Part shown: positions 52,068-61,250 of the stretch, one piece after another | Position numbering within the stretch: position 1 is the first letter of the stretch | Layout of the letters: every line of letters starts with the position of its first letter | Assembly (NCBI GenBank): GCA_018000295.1 | Contig: JAGNKE010000003.1 | Span: 1-64,000 of the forward strand | DNA: 64,000 bases | Source of the DNA: Alphaproteobacteria bacterium | GTDB taxonomy: Bacteria > Pseudomonadota > Alphaproteobacteria > Micavibrionales > Micavibrionaceae | Direction: 5' to 3' | Notes under the pieces: model-generated | Told to the model about the DNA's origin: nothing | Seen by the model: only the letters and a program-made list of their open reading frames with translations | Database searches by the model: none | Position numbers and translations under genes: made by a program

Positions 52068-52646
52068 TTATTGTCGTCGGCTCAAAAAATCGTCCGCTGA
52101 TTGTGCTACGCCAGTCTCTGAGTTTGAGCCCGGTGATATTTTGGCTGACCTAATCATCATATCCGATGATTTGGGTATCGACAGAGTCCAGGCTAAAACC
52201 AGAATGATAATCATGAGACCTGCTAAAACTACTCCGGCCTTACTGTTTCCACTATTTGACATCTGGCTTGAATTGGGTGTTCCGATTCCGTTTGAACCGG
52301 AGGCTATATAGGAATGGTTGTTATTCGAGCCGTGAATTAATTGAGGGCGGATTTTGCCGTGGCTAGTTTCGAGGGCTTGTGATGCAGCCATGAGGGCGTT
52401 AACTGCGGAATGACGGTCTTCGTAATAGGCAATCTCTATGGCTTCGTTTTTCTGATTTTTTAAACAAAGAGTAAATCTGTTGTTTTTCAAATCTTCGCGC
52501 ACCTCTAATGCGGAAGATCTGTATTCCTCAAAATCCATTTGCCATACTACTGGGGAGCACGCATCAGGCAGCGAGAGAATAAGCTTCCCATCAACAACAG
52601 TTGCGTTCGAGGTTAGGGGTTGGTTTTGCTTTTTTGCCATTTTCAT
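52068..52646 (-). CDS. Unknown single-pass membrane protein between DotM and DotL
   Basis: A 192-residue protein with a soluble N-terminal part (about 1-110), an Asn/Ser/Gly-rich linker (SNNNHSYIASGSNGIGTPNSSQ), one membrane helix (AGVVLAGLMIIILVLAWTLSI, about 137-157) and a short tail. The start is at 52646, with a second ATG two codons in. It lies 58 bp after dotM and 40 bp before dotL and is probably part of the same coupling complex. It matches no Legionella Icm/Dot protein that I can recognise. Confidence 0.65.
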   Translation of the reverse strand: MKMAKKQNQPLTSNATVVDGKLILSLPDACSPVVWQMDFEEYRSSALEVREDLKNNRFTLCLKNQKNEAIEIAYYEDRHSAVNALMAASQALETSHGKIRPQLIHGSNNNHSYIASGSNGIGTPNSSQMSNSGNSKAGVVLAGLMIIILVLAWTLSIPKSSDMMIRSAKISPGSNSETGVAQSADDFLSRRQ

Positions 52647-52704
52647 TTTTTGCCTGTGTCTTCTTTGTCCATAATCCTGTTAAAATTAAGATTCCTAATG
52701 TTAC

Positions 52705-53913
52705 TTAAATCGCTTTCTTTACACCTTTTTGCTTAGATTTACTGTAATCAAGGGACGGAATGGGTCTTGCCCGGTCGGACTTCATGTATTCTGCTATTGT
52801 ACTTACAGCATCTTGGACTTTTGGCACCGGTATCGGGCGTTGGGTGAGTTTTTCGGCTTTATAATGCGCCATCGCTCCAAGAGCCTCCATATGAAAAGAC
52901 TGGCGTCCCATGTTGTTCAGAGGATACCAGAGCGTACGGTCATGAGCTCGCAGCCAAATGAACTGTGACGGCGAGAGGACCCCTCCTTCTTCGCGGGCGT
53001 AGGCCAATCCCTTCATCAGTGCTGTGGTTTCGAAAGCGTGCTGATTAATCTGGGAAAGAGTTTTTCCTGCCAAATCCTTGTCCTTCAAAATGTTGGTTGC
53101 GTATTTAAAAAGCTTGCGGTCTTTCTTCATGTCCAAACCATTCTTGAACGACCAGCATTTAGCAAGCCGCCCCAGAATTTCGTCAGCATCCGCTCTTTTC
53201 CGTGCGGTCTTCATACAGAAAGCCGCCAAGAGCACTTGCTTGTAATCTTCAAGACTGTTCGGGCCCTTCCATCGTTCTCCAAGTTGTTTGATAAATGCTT
53301 CTTCTGCCTCTTCCTGATCGATTTTGCCATCGGGTATGGAAATGCGGTTAAATGCCAACCATTCCTCTGGCCCTAGGGCTTCGGCAAATAATGGGAGTTC
53401 GGCAGGAACAGGAGAGCCGGGCGGGCGGTTCGGCTGGTTAGAGGGGTTAAATTTTGCGAATGGTGAGATTACGGGGAAGATATTTGCTTGTCTCTCAATA
53501 AACCCTTCGAGGTTAAATCTACGGCGATAGTGTGTCCGAGGGCCGAGGAACATACACCACATAGCGCCCAAGCCGAGCAGACTGACCAAAGGCATTCTCC
53601 AAGGTTGCATCGCCATCGCGTTAAAAAAAGACAGGTGTTTAAAACGCAGCTTGTCCTTTGGATATTCTGTAATTTTGTCAATCTTCTCGTGAAAATCGTG
53701 CGGTTTTCCGTTCCAAAAAATCTCATAGTCAGTATCCATAAACCAGGAGATCACCCAGACTTCTGCATAACGAATCCAGCGGACCATTTCACGGACCTCG
53801 CCTTGGAAAAAGTACCAGAATATCCAGATGAGAACGGCGAAAATAAACAGCATGATCGTCCAGCCGATCGCGCTGTCGTGGAGGGAATCCTGATTTTGTT
53901 GTCCGCCAGCCAA
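52705..53913 (-). CDS. dotM: Type IVB secretion coupling-complex protein DotM/IcmP
   Basis: A 402-residue inner-membrane protein with two N-terminal membrane helices (about 18-38 and 108-127) and a cytoplasmic domain. WYPLNNMGRQSFHMEALGAM and AHYKAEKLTQRPIPVPKV are diagnostic of DotM/IcmP. The cytoplasmic domain of DotM binds acidic Glu-rich effector signals and forms the coupling complex with DotL. Here dotM, an unknown gene and dotL lie in this order on the minus strand. No other dot/icm genes are in the window. Confidence 0.88.
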   Translation of the reverse strand: MAGGQQNQDSLHDSAIGWTIMLFIFAVLIWIFWYFFQGEVREMVRWIRYAEVWVISWFMDTDYEIFWNGKPHDFHEKIDKITEYPKDKLRFKHLSFFNAMAMQPWRMPLVSLLGLGAMWCMFLGPRTHYRRRFNLEGFIERQANIFPVISPFAKFNPSNQPNRPPGSPVPAELPLFAEALGPEEWLAFNRISIPDGKIDQEEAEEAFIKQLGERWKGPNSLEDYKQVLLAAFCMKTARKRADADEILGRLAKCWSFKNGLDMKKDRKLFKYATNILKDKDLAGKTLSQINQHAFETTALMKGLAYAREEGGVLSPSQFIWLRAHDRTLWYPLNNMGRQSFHMEALGAMAHYKAEKLTQRPIPVPKVQDAVSTIAEYMKSDRARPIPSLDYSKSKQKGVKKAI

Positions 53914-54157
53914 TTTAGAAGCCCAACCTGTCTAATTATTAACGCTTAGTGCTAAACATTAAGATGTAAAATAACAGAAAAAACCAGAAAAAACCAATAG
54001 GGGCATAAAAAAAACTGCCTTTTGGGCGCTTTGTCTCTTATGCCTATGTAAAATCTGCAAAAACGCTTGAATAGTTGCCCAAGGTTTTGCTACATCTTAC
54101 GCGCCTTGGCCTTAATATTTTATTATGGCGGGCTATATTAGTAATTCCTTGTTTTGG
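53914..54157. other. Gap between dotM and the tRNA
   Basis: About 240 AT-rich bp without open frames. It should hold the dotM promoter (minus) and the tRNA promoter; TATATT at 54134-54139 is a possible -10 of the tRNA gene but no -35 at proper spacing was found. CCAGAAAAAA occurs twice in tandem near 53975-53996. Confidence 0.4.
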
Positions 54158-54232
54158 GCCGGCGTAGCACAGCGGTAGTGCAGTCGATTTGTAATCGAAA
54201 GGTCGGGAGTTCAATCCTCTCCGCCGGCACCA
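54158..54232 (+). tRNA. tRNA-Thr (anticodon TGT)
   Basis: GCCGGCG (54158-54164) pairs with CGCCGGC (54222-54228) as acceptor stem, followed by A and an encoded CCA (54230-54232). The anticodon stem-loop TCGAT-TTGTAAT-CGA gives anticodon TGT, reading ACA threonine codons. The T arm GGGAG-TTCAATC-CTCTC is regular. No int or phage gene is next to it. Confidence 0.95.
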
Positions 54233-54348
54233 TTTTGAAATAATATTACCCTAACTTTCTTCCCGATCACGAAAAAAGTTGTTCTTTCCCCTAAAATTTG
54301 TCAGGCTCAGCGATTATCAAAAAAAAATTTACAGGGAGAGTTTATTTT

Positions 54349-56892
54349 ATGGCTAAGGCACGTGAGGCTTTTTCAGGGGAAAAAATTGGCGGGGATGCTT
54401 CCGAAGCGTCTCAAAACCTGTCTTTAAGGGATATAGAAAACGAATTGATCGACCGGGTCAAGGAGATTGTTCCCGATGTTTCCCAAGCCAAAAGGGAGGA
54501 TTGGTATGCCGCTGTGTCCGGCTTGTTGCGTGACCGTCTGATTCCCGCGTGGCAAGCCACGGAGCAGACTTATCAGTCCCCGGCCGTCGAAACCCGGGCG
54601 CATTATCTTTCCATCGAATGGCTGATCGGTCCCAATATCTCTACCGCCCTGCAAGCGGCGAAGATGGAAGGCGAAATCAAGCAGGCTTTGGATAATCTGG
54701 GGCAGGATTCAGAAAAAATTCTGAATTTTGAGATGGACCCCGGTCTTGGTAACGGCGGTTTAGGACGCTTGGCCGCCTGTTTTATCGACAGCGGGGCCAA
54801 TTTACATCTGCCAATGACGGGTTACGGGCTCTTTTACCGTGACGGATTCTTCCGTCAGGCGATCAACAGTGAAGGCCAGCAGGAGGAGCATCCCCAACAC
54901 TGGCATACCGAAGGTTATCCGTGGACATTCCGGCGGGAAGATGTCGGTCCTTTTGCGGTTAGGCTTTTTAAAGATAATCCTGTCCTCATGAAGGTTCAGG
55001 CCCATGACATGATGGCTCCGAGCTATGATGGCCGTACGGTCAATACCCTGCGGCTCTGGGAGCTTGAGGTTCCCGAAGGTTTCGATGCGGGCAATGCACA
55101 TAAGAACTGGGAAGTGCGGGCGGTCAACCAGCAGCTCTATCCCTCCGACCACGATACGGGCGGTAAGGATTTAAGGTTGCTGCAGGAGTATGTGCTGGTC
55201 AGCGCTTCGCTGCAGAGCATCCTCAAGGATCATCTGAGCAAACACGATACTCTGGACAATCTTTACACTACGACCTCGATCCAGATCAACGACACGCATC
55301 CGGCGCTTGCGGTTCCCGAACTGATGCGCCTTCTGGTGGATGATTACGGTATGGATTGGAATAAAGCCAAGGATATCACCCGCAAGGTCTGTAATTATAC
55401 CAACCATACGCTGATGCCTGAGGCGCTGGAGAAATGGGACCGGGGCAAAATTGACCATCTCTCGCCCCGCATTGAGTCCATTCTCTACAGGCTGCATAAC
55501 GAGCTGTTGGACGAGGTGGATCGTAAGTTCTCCGGCCTGAGCGAACAAGAACGGAAAGAAATCAAGGATCGAGTGCAAATCCGCAGCGGCGATGATTACC
55601 GGATGGGGCATTTGGCCGCTTATTGCTCGAACCGGGTCAACGGGGTTTCGGCGATGCATACCGAGCTTGTATTCGATGATCTTTTTCCCGATCTTATTGC
55701 CATGCATGGTTCTGCGGTCAAGGTCAACCATACCAACGGAATCAGCCAGCGGCGTTTTCTGGTGAAGGCTAATCCCGCTCTTGCGACCCTTATCACGCGC
55801 ACTCTGGGGAATGAGGACTGGATTACCGATCTTGAGCAACTCGATCACCTCGCGGATTATCTCGAGGATGGAGGCTTCATGGAGCGTTTTGCGGCCATTA
55901 AACGGGGCAACAAGGAGCGTCTGGCCGATCTTGTGTTCGAAGAGACAGGGGTTCGGCTGGATACCAACGCCCTTTTTGATGTTCAGGTGAAACGGATTCA
56001 TGAGTATAAGCGCCAGTTGATGAATCTCTTGCATACTGTCGCGCTTTATCAAGATATCAAGGACCGTCCCGGCGCGGATCGCCCCAATATTGCCAAGATC
56101 ATGGCAGGCAAGGCTGCGCCGGGTTACGGAACGGCCAAGGGGATCATTGCGCTTGCCCATCGTTTGCAGAAAATTCTTGATGAAGATAAGGGATTGGACG
56201 GGAAGCTGAAGCTCGCGTTTATCCCCGATTATAATGTCCGGAAAGCGGAAATCATTGTTCCCGGTGCTAATCTGTCCGAGCAAATTTCAACGGCGGGGAC
56301 CGAGGCCTCAGGAACCAGCAACATGAAATTCGCCCTAAACGGCGCTCTGACGATCGGCACCCGTGACGGGGCGAATGTTGAAATCGGTGAGCAGGCCGGG
56401 GAAAATAATATCTTCTTCTTCGGAAAAACCGAGCAGGAACTTGAGGCGATCAATGCTGCGGGATACAAGCCGGAGGAGTGGATCGAAAAAAGCCCCCGGC
56501 TTAAGAGAGCTTTGGAGTTTCTGGATGAAATCGGTTTCCGGCATCTTGCGGATACGGTGCGGCACGGCGACCGCTACCGGATTGCCGTCGATTTCAACGA
56601 TTATTGGGATAAGCATCAGAAGGCGGCTGATATGTATCATAACAGCCGGCCAGAATGGCGGCAGAGGGCGCTGGTTAATACTATCGCCGGGGGGCATTTT
56701 TCGTCCGACCGCACCGTGGCCGGTTATGCGCGTGAGAACTGGGGTATCCGTCCGGTTTCTCCTCTGCCGGAACTGTATGATGAAGCAAGACATCTGCTGG
56801 AGAATCATGAACTGGATGTGCCTTTGGGCTTGCGGCGCAACGGGGCAGGGAATGATACCGAGCATGAAGGGTTACATCCGGGTACGCCTTGA
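54349..56892 (+). CDS. glgP: Glycogen/starch/alpha-glucan phosphorylase
   Basis: An 847-residue PLP enzyme that releases glucose-1-phosphate from alpha-glucans. EASGTSNMKFALNGALTIGT holds the PLP Lys near residue 660; LGNGGLGRLAACFIDS and YGLFYRDGFF are classical phosphorylase segments. The ATG at 54349 follows AGGGAGAG; the in-frame codon at 54298 is less likely. No glycogen synthase or branching gene lies nearby. Confidence 0.96.
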   Translation: MAKAREAFSGEKIGGDASEASQNLSLRDIENELIDRVKEIVPDVSQAKREDWYAAVSGLLRDRLIPAWQATEQTYQSPAVETRAHYLSIEWLIGPNISTALQAAKMEGEIKQALDNLGQDSEKILNFEMDPGLGNGGLGRLAACFIDSGANLHLPMTGYGLFYRDGFFRQAINSEGQQEEHPQHWHTEGYPWTFRREDVGPFAVRLFKDNPVLMKVQAHDMMAPSYDGRTVNTLRLWELEVPEGFDAGNAHKNWEVRAVNQQLYPSDHDTGGKDLRLLQEYVLVSASLQSILKDHLSKHDTLDNLYTTTSIQINDTHPALAVPELMRLLVDDYGMDWNKAKDITRKVCNYTNHTLMPEALEKWDRGKIDHLSPRIESILYRLHNELLDEVDRKFSGLSEQERKEIKDRVQIRSGDDYRMGHLAAYCSNRVNGVSAMHTELVFDDLFPDLIAMHGSAVKVNHTNGISQRRFLVKANPALATLITRTLGNEDWITDLEQLDHLADYLEDGGFMERFAAIKRGNKERLADLVFEETGVRLDTNALFDVQVKRIHEYKRQLMNLLHTVALYQDIKDRPGADRPNIAKIMAGKAAPGYGTAKGIIALAHRLQKILDEDKGLDGKLKLAFIPDYNVRKAEIIVPGANLSEQISTAGTEASGTSNMKFALNGALTIGTRDGANVEIGEQAGENNIFFFGKTEQELEAINAAGYKPEEWIEKSPRLKRALEFLDEIGFRHLADTVRHGDRYRIAVDFNDYWDKHQKAADMYHNSRPEWRQRALVNTIAGGHFSSDRTVAGYARENWGIRPVSPLPELYDEARHLLENHELDVPLGLRRNGAGNDTEHEGLHPGTP

Positions 56893-56973
56893 TTTTTTCT
56901 CCTTTGCTTAAGGTCTTGCGCGGATGTCTACGGCCTTATATTCTGTCCGTCAGGGTGACGAAGGAGCTTTCCC

Positions 56974-57720
56974 ATGGCAGATGATGATGAAGCGTTAGCA
57001 GGTTTGGTCGAGGCGAACAGAGACCGGGCGAAGTTTTCCGGGCACGGAAAGGCCTTGGGAGCGGCCGGATACCGCGTTGCCAGTGATCATCCCGAGAATT
57101 GCGAGTTTCTGGGGCATCCGGGTCAGAGCATTGCCATTTCACCTCCTGTTGGCGGTTTTGAGAGCATCCTGATCGGGGCGGCGTGGAATAACGTAGTGGT
57201 CGAGGAGTCCGGTGTTCTTGGGCGCTGGTTCAAGAAAGTCCGCAAAATCGGAGTCGATCTGGATATCGGGTGCCTTTATGAGCTGAAGAATGGGAAGCGT
57301 GGCGCGATCCAGGCTTTCGGAGAGAAATTCGGCGATTTCGAAGGTCCGCCCTATATTGCTCTCTCGGAAGATGAGCGGACCGGCGACCGTGAGGGGCATG
57401 ATGAGTATCTCCTGATCAACGGTCATAAATGGAACGAGATCAAACGCATTCTTGTCTATATCTACATCTACAAGGGCGTACCCAACTGGTCGGTGATCAA
57501 GCCGCAGGTCGTGATTGATGTGCCCGGCGAGAACGATCTCTATGTGACGTTGGATGTTTATGACGACAGTTTGGCTGTTTGCGCGGTGGGGGAACTTGAG
57601 AATGTGCGCGGCGGGATAAGACTGACCAACCGCACCGAGTTTTTTCCCGGCCATGAGGAACTGGACCGGGCTTACGGATTCGGCCTTGACTGGGGCGATG
57701 GTAGCAAACCGCCTGCATAG
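56974..57720 (+). CDS. TerD-family protein, TerA-like
   Basis: A 248-residue protein. After an N-terminal extension (about 1-80), the TerD-type beta-sandwich begins with IGVDLDIGCLYELKNGKRGAIQAFGEKFGDF and continues with GPPYIALSEDERTG and RILVYIYIYKGVPNWSVI, close to TerA and stress-response relatives. TerD domains bind calcium through acidic loops. It is followed by a Na+/Ca2+ exchanger and a TerD protein, which together suggest a calcium-linked stress module. Confidence 0.82.
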   Translation: MADDDEALAGLVEANRDRAKFSGHGKALGAAGYRVASDHPENCEFLGHPGQSIAISPPVGGFESILIGAAWNNVVVEESGVLGRWFKKVRKIGVDLDIGCLYELKNGKRGAIQAFGEKFGDFEGPPYIALSEDERTGDREGHDEYLLINGHKWNEIKRILVYIYIYKGVPNWSVIKPQVVIDVPGENDLYVTLDVYDDSLAVCAVGELENVRGGIRLTNRTEFFPGHEELDRAYGFGLDWGDGSKPPA

Positions 57721-57737
57721 ATATTATTAATTTCTCC

Positions 57738-58718
57738 ATGGTTGAACTTAACCCTTACGAAGCTGTCCTCCTTTCCTTTGGGGCTTTGGTTTTCGGGATT
57801 TTTCTTTTGGTTCGCGGCGGCGGATGGACGATCGACTCCGCTGTTCATATTGCGACCCAGCGCGGTCTTTCCCCAATGTTTGTCGGTTTTGTGATCGTCG
57901 GGTTTGGAACATCCCTTCCTGAGTTGATCGTTTCCCTTTTGGCCACTCTTCAAGGTTCGGCCGGAATTGCCTTGGGTAACGTCATCGGGTCAAATATCGC
58001 CAATATCCTCCTTATTCTTGGACTCAGCGCGGCGATCGCTCCTCTGGTGGCTCAACGTTCCGTTTCTTTGTCTCGTGATCTTGTTGTTATGGTTTTATCT
58101 ACTTTCTGGCTGGGCTGGCTGTTGAATAGCGGGGGGATAGCTCGTTGGTCGGGCTTTTTGATGATATTTTCCTTATTGGTTTACGTGGGCTTTCAATTCT
58201 TACAGGCCAAAAGGGATCAGGCGCATGAACCTAGGCTTGATCTCTTTAAGTTTGACAGCGATGCTGCGGCGCTGTTTTTTCTGGTTTGCGGCCTGCTTAG
58301 CATTGCTGTGGGGGCGGAGTTTCTGGTTAAGGGGGCCAAGACTCTGGCCATAGTTTTGGCCATTCCTGAATCCGTGATTGCTTTGAGCATCGTGGCTGTT
58401 GGCACGTCCCTTCCTGAGTTAACTACCAGCATTATTGCCAGTCGGCGTGGCCAGACCGATCTGGTCATCGGGAACGTGATCGGCTCGAATGTCTTTAATA
58501 TCCTGATGATTCTTGGTATTACCGGGTTGATGGTTCCCGTTTCTCCGGGAACTTTTTCACCGCAGTTGGCTGCCTTTGACGTCTGGTTTGCGCTTGTTGT
58601 TGCCTTGGTTTTTGCGGCTCTTTTGTTTGCGTCCGGTAAAATTACTCAACTTTGCGGGTTTTTGTTTTGTTTGATGTATGTTGTTTATAATATATACATC
58701 TATACAGCTCATCTTTAG
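57738..58718 (+). CDS. Na+/Ca2+ exchanger (YrbG/CaxA type)
   Basis: A 326-residue membrane protein with about ten helices and the two inverted alpha repeats, GFGTSLPELIVS...GNVIGSNIANILLILG and AVGTSLPELTTS...GNVIGSNVFNILMILG, which form the cation site. It exports calcium in exchange for sodium or protons. It starts 17 bp after the TerA-like gene and ends 53 bp before the TerD gene, so the three are probably cotranscribed. Confidence 0.93.
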   Translation: MVELNPYEAVLLSFGALVFGIFLLVRGGGWTIDSAVHIATQRGLSPMFVGFVIVGFGTSLPELIVSLLATLQGSAGIALGNVIGSNIANILLILGLSAAIAPLVAQRSVSLSRDLVVMVLSTFWLGWLLNSGGIARWSGFLMIFSLLVYVGFQFLQAKRDQAHEPRLDLFKFDSDAAALFFLVCGLLSIAVGAEFLVKGAKTLAIVLAIPESVIALSIVAVGTSLPELTTSIIASRRGQTDLVIGNVIGSNVFNILMILGITGLMVPVSPGTFSPQLAAFDVWFALVVALVFAALLFASGKITQLCGFLFCLMYVVYNIYIYTAHL

Positions 58719-58771
58719 CCTCTGGCATATCTTGAGCATGGAACGATGAACTTTTTTCAGGATACGGACCC

Positions 58772-59413
58772 ATGACCGACATTTTTGATCCGAACCAGTA
58801 TAAAGAAGTCAAAATCGAGATTAACCAAAACAAGATGAGCAAAGGCGATGAACTCAATCTCGCCGCTAAGGATCCGACTCTGCAACGGATACATATCGGT
58901 GTGGGCTGGGACCAGAACCAGTTCGACACAGAACCCTTGGACATGGATATCAGCTGCTTTATGCTGGATCGAAAGGGCAAGACCCGGGTCAACGAGGATT
59001 TTGTTTTTTACAACAATTACGAGGGGACCGATAAGGCGGTCATTCACGGCGGGGATAACCGGAGCGGCGCGGGGGACGGCGATGATGAATCCATGCTTGT
59101 CCATTTGCCCTTTGTGCATTTTGATATCGTGCAGCTCATGTTTGTGCTTTCGATTTATAAGGGCGAGGAAAAGGGGCAGGGCTTAAAGAAAATGCGTAAT
59201 GCCTATTTCCGCTTGGTTAATAGCGACACGAATATCGAGATTGTCCGCTACGATCTTATGAAGGATACGGAAGAGCGTGATGAAACAGCCATGCTGGTCG
59301 GTGTCCTGAACCGGGAGGGGCCGAAGTGGCATTTCGTGGCTCTGGGCGAGTGTATCGAGGGCGGCTTGCAAAAGATTGCCGAGGGTTACGATATCATCGT
59401 CGGCAGCGCGTGA
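58772..59413 (+). CDS. TerD-family protein
   Basis: A 213-residue TerD-domain protein with IHIGVGWDQNQFDTEPLDMDISCFMLDRKGKT, DFVFYNNYEGTDKAVIHGGDNRSG and the acid-rich GAGDGDDESMLVHLP, which lines the calcium site. ALGECIEGGLQKIAEGYD closes the domain. Such proteins occur in stress, phage-defence and tellurite loci. The gene ends 3 bp before the convergent gene at 59417. Confidence 0.87.
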   Translation: MTDIFDPNQYKEVKIEINQNKMSKGDELNLAAKDPTLQRIHIGVGWDQNQFDTEPLDMDISCFMLDRKGKTRVNEDFVFYNNYEGTDKAVIHGGDNRSGAGDGDDESMLVHLPFVHFDIVQLMFVLSIYKGEEKGQGLKKMRNAYFRLVNSDTNIEIVRYDLMKDTEERDETAMLVGVLNREGPKWHFVALGECIEGGLQKIAEGYDIIVGSA

Positions 59414-59416
59414 GGA

Positions 59417-59953
59417 TTATCTCTTCATGCCGAGGAGTTGTCCTGGCTTAATTTTCGGGGCTTTGCGCCCGACACGGCCGCGCTTGCCGCCACCGGCACG
59501 GCCTGAGTCGTACATTTCCGTGTCGATCAGCTTTTCAATATCCGGGAGTTCGTTCATCTGGATGGCCTCAATGCATGATCTGAAAAAGTTGCAGCCCTTT
59601 TCTTCCCAATTATGAACTTCGTTGACGTAGCTTTCGCCGCTGATGGTCAGAAAGACCGGGTTCCATTTGCCTTCCCTTGTCGGGATAACCCTCATGTGCA
59701 GGATTTGCTGGAGACGGCCGTGGGAGGAGAGGCCGCCGGACGATCCACTGCCTTTGTCTTCTTCGCCCTCTTTCTCGTCGTGCAGAAACTGGATTTCAGC
59801 CTGTACGTCTTCCTCGCCTGGGCCCATGCGGACCTCGGCGCTGCAGGTAATTCCTTTTTCTGCATCGTACAAAAACCAGGGCCGGGTTTCATAGGCCGAA
59901 AGAATATAATCTACCCCCAGTTTTTCCATAAGTTCTTTTAATTCGACCCTCAT
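59417..59953 (-). CDS. Unrecognised protein with basic C-terminal tail
   Basis: A 178-residue soluble protein starting MRVELKELMEKLGVDYILSAY. The middle has a Glu/Lys/Gly/Ser-rich linker (EGEEDKGSGSSGGLSSHGR), which separates two beta-rich parts. The last 30 residues are strongly basic and Gly-rich (AGGGKRGRVGRKAPKIKPGQ), which suggests nucleic-acid or membrane contact. No family was recognised. It faces the TerD gene with a 3-bp gap. Confidence 0.6.
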   Translation of the reverse strand: MRVELKELMEKLGVDYILSAYETRPWFLYDAEKGITCSAEVRMGPGEEDVQAEIQFLHDEKEGEEDKGSGSSGGLSSHGRLQQILHMRVIPTREGKWNPVFLTISGESYVNEVHNWEEKGCNFFRSCIEAIQMNELPDIEKLIDTEMYDSGRAGGGKRGRVGRKAPKIKPGQLLGMKR

Positions 59954-60152
59954 GGCCCTTTTCGCTTTTTTCTGATGCCCTCAATCTACACAAAAAAACC
60001 CTTTTGTGCATGAAATTCTTGGGTTTGTTAAATATTTGTTGAAGGAAATCAGGTAAAAGATAAAGAGGGTCTGTTTTCGTTAAAAAAGTGTTACTTTGAG
60101 ACTTGGGGTTAAATAAGGTTTTCTGCGTCTATATCAACAGGTTGTAACCGTT

Positions 60153-61250
60153 ATGTTTGGAAAGCCTAACCTCATCCGGCGCCCATACTTTCTGGCCGCT
60201 TTTTTCGCCAGTTTTTTGGCTTTTGCGATCGGTTCATTTGGCTCCGCTCTTTATGCCCAGGAGCCTGTGCAGGAAAGCAGCGTCGAGATCAAGGCTCGTC
60301 CGGTCGATACGAAAACGCTTGTTTCCGGTCCTTACAAAATCAGCTTATGGGGGGTCGATGCCGTTGCTACCGGAAATCCGGTTTTTGAGCTTCAGGCGCG
60401 TTCAGTTCTTGAGGAAAAGATTGCCCAGAAACCCATAGAGTGCGTTATTAAAATCCGCAATCAAAACGACATCAGCGCGCAGTGCGTGAATCATGCGGAG
60501 GAAGATTTAAGCCTTTATATGCTTCAGCAAGGTTACGTCGTGGTCAACCGTGAACTGGTCTACGGGTCTATTTACGAAAATCCCTATATTGAGGCTGAAA
60601 AGAACGCCCAGCGGCAAAGCAAGGGCTTATGGTCTTTGAATCATGAAAAAGCCTCCGGCAATCGTTTTGAAGACGGTCATCCATTCATACTCGGGGGTGT
60701 AATTTTTATCGGGCTTGTTCTGGCCGCTTTGGCTGCGATTACCTTTTATATCATGCGCGGGTTCCGGAATGTCGTGGAAGTCCAGAACCAGAGTATGGAT
60801 CTGGCGACCAAAGAGCGTGTGTTGCGCGAAAAGGAGAAGTTCGTTATTGCCAGCATGATCGATGCGGAAATCAAGACCAACAAGACGAAAATTGAAGCCT
60901 ACCTTCTGATGTATGATGAAATGCTCAAGGATCTCAAAAACAAGAGCAAGGAACCGAAGTATAAAAAAACAGGCGATATCATCCAGAAGCAGCCGGCGCT
61001 GAGCCGCTCGGTTTTTGATGGCAATACCCATAAGCTCGATTTGCTAGGGCAGCATACGGCCAGCGATATCATTCATTATTATGCCCGGATCAAAACCGTT
61101 CCGGATTACATGGAAATTGAACCCGATGCGCCTGTCAACGAGGTGATCGGGATCGTCGATGCCGCGGTTGATGGGGCACGCAAGATCGATTCGATTTCAG
61201 ACAAGCTTCTCGACAAATTTGCCTCGATGCTGCTGGTGCAGGATAACTAA
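60153..61250 (+). CDS. SNase-like domain membrane protein with helical cytoplasmic tail
   Basis: A 365-residue protein. A signal peptide or first membrane helix (about 12-35) is followed by an SNase-like OB-fold domain ([57 protein letters not shown]). A membrane helix (about 178-202) and a charged helical tail come next. The catalytic Arg and Glu of staphylococcal nuclease are not seen, and ISLWGVDA lacks the usual Pro-Glu that follows. A binding role is more likely than DNA cleavage. Overlaps convergent xseA by 4 bp. Confidence 0.65.
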   Translation: MFGKPNLIRRPYFLAAFFASFLAFAIGSFGSALYAQEPVQESSVEIKARPVDTKTLVSGPYKISLWGVDAVATGNPVFELQARSVLEEKIAQKPIECVIKIRNQNDISAQCVNHAEEDLSLYMLQQGYVVVNRELVYGSIYENPYIEAEKNAQRQSKGLWSLNHEKASGNRFEDGHPFILGGVIFIGLVLAALAAITFYIMRGFRNVVEVQNQSMDLATKERVLREKEKFVIASMIDAEIKTNKTKIEAYLLMYDEMLKDLKNKSKEPKYKKTGDIIQKQPALSRSVFDGNTHKLDLLGQHTASDIIHYYARIKTVPDYMEIEPDAPVNEVIGIVDAAVDGARKIDSISDKLLDKFASMLLVQDN

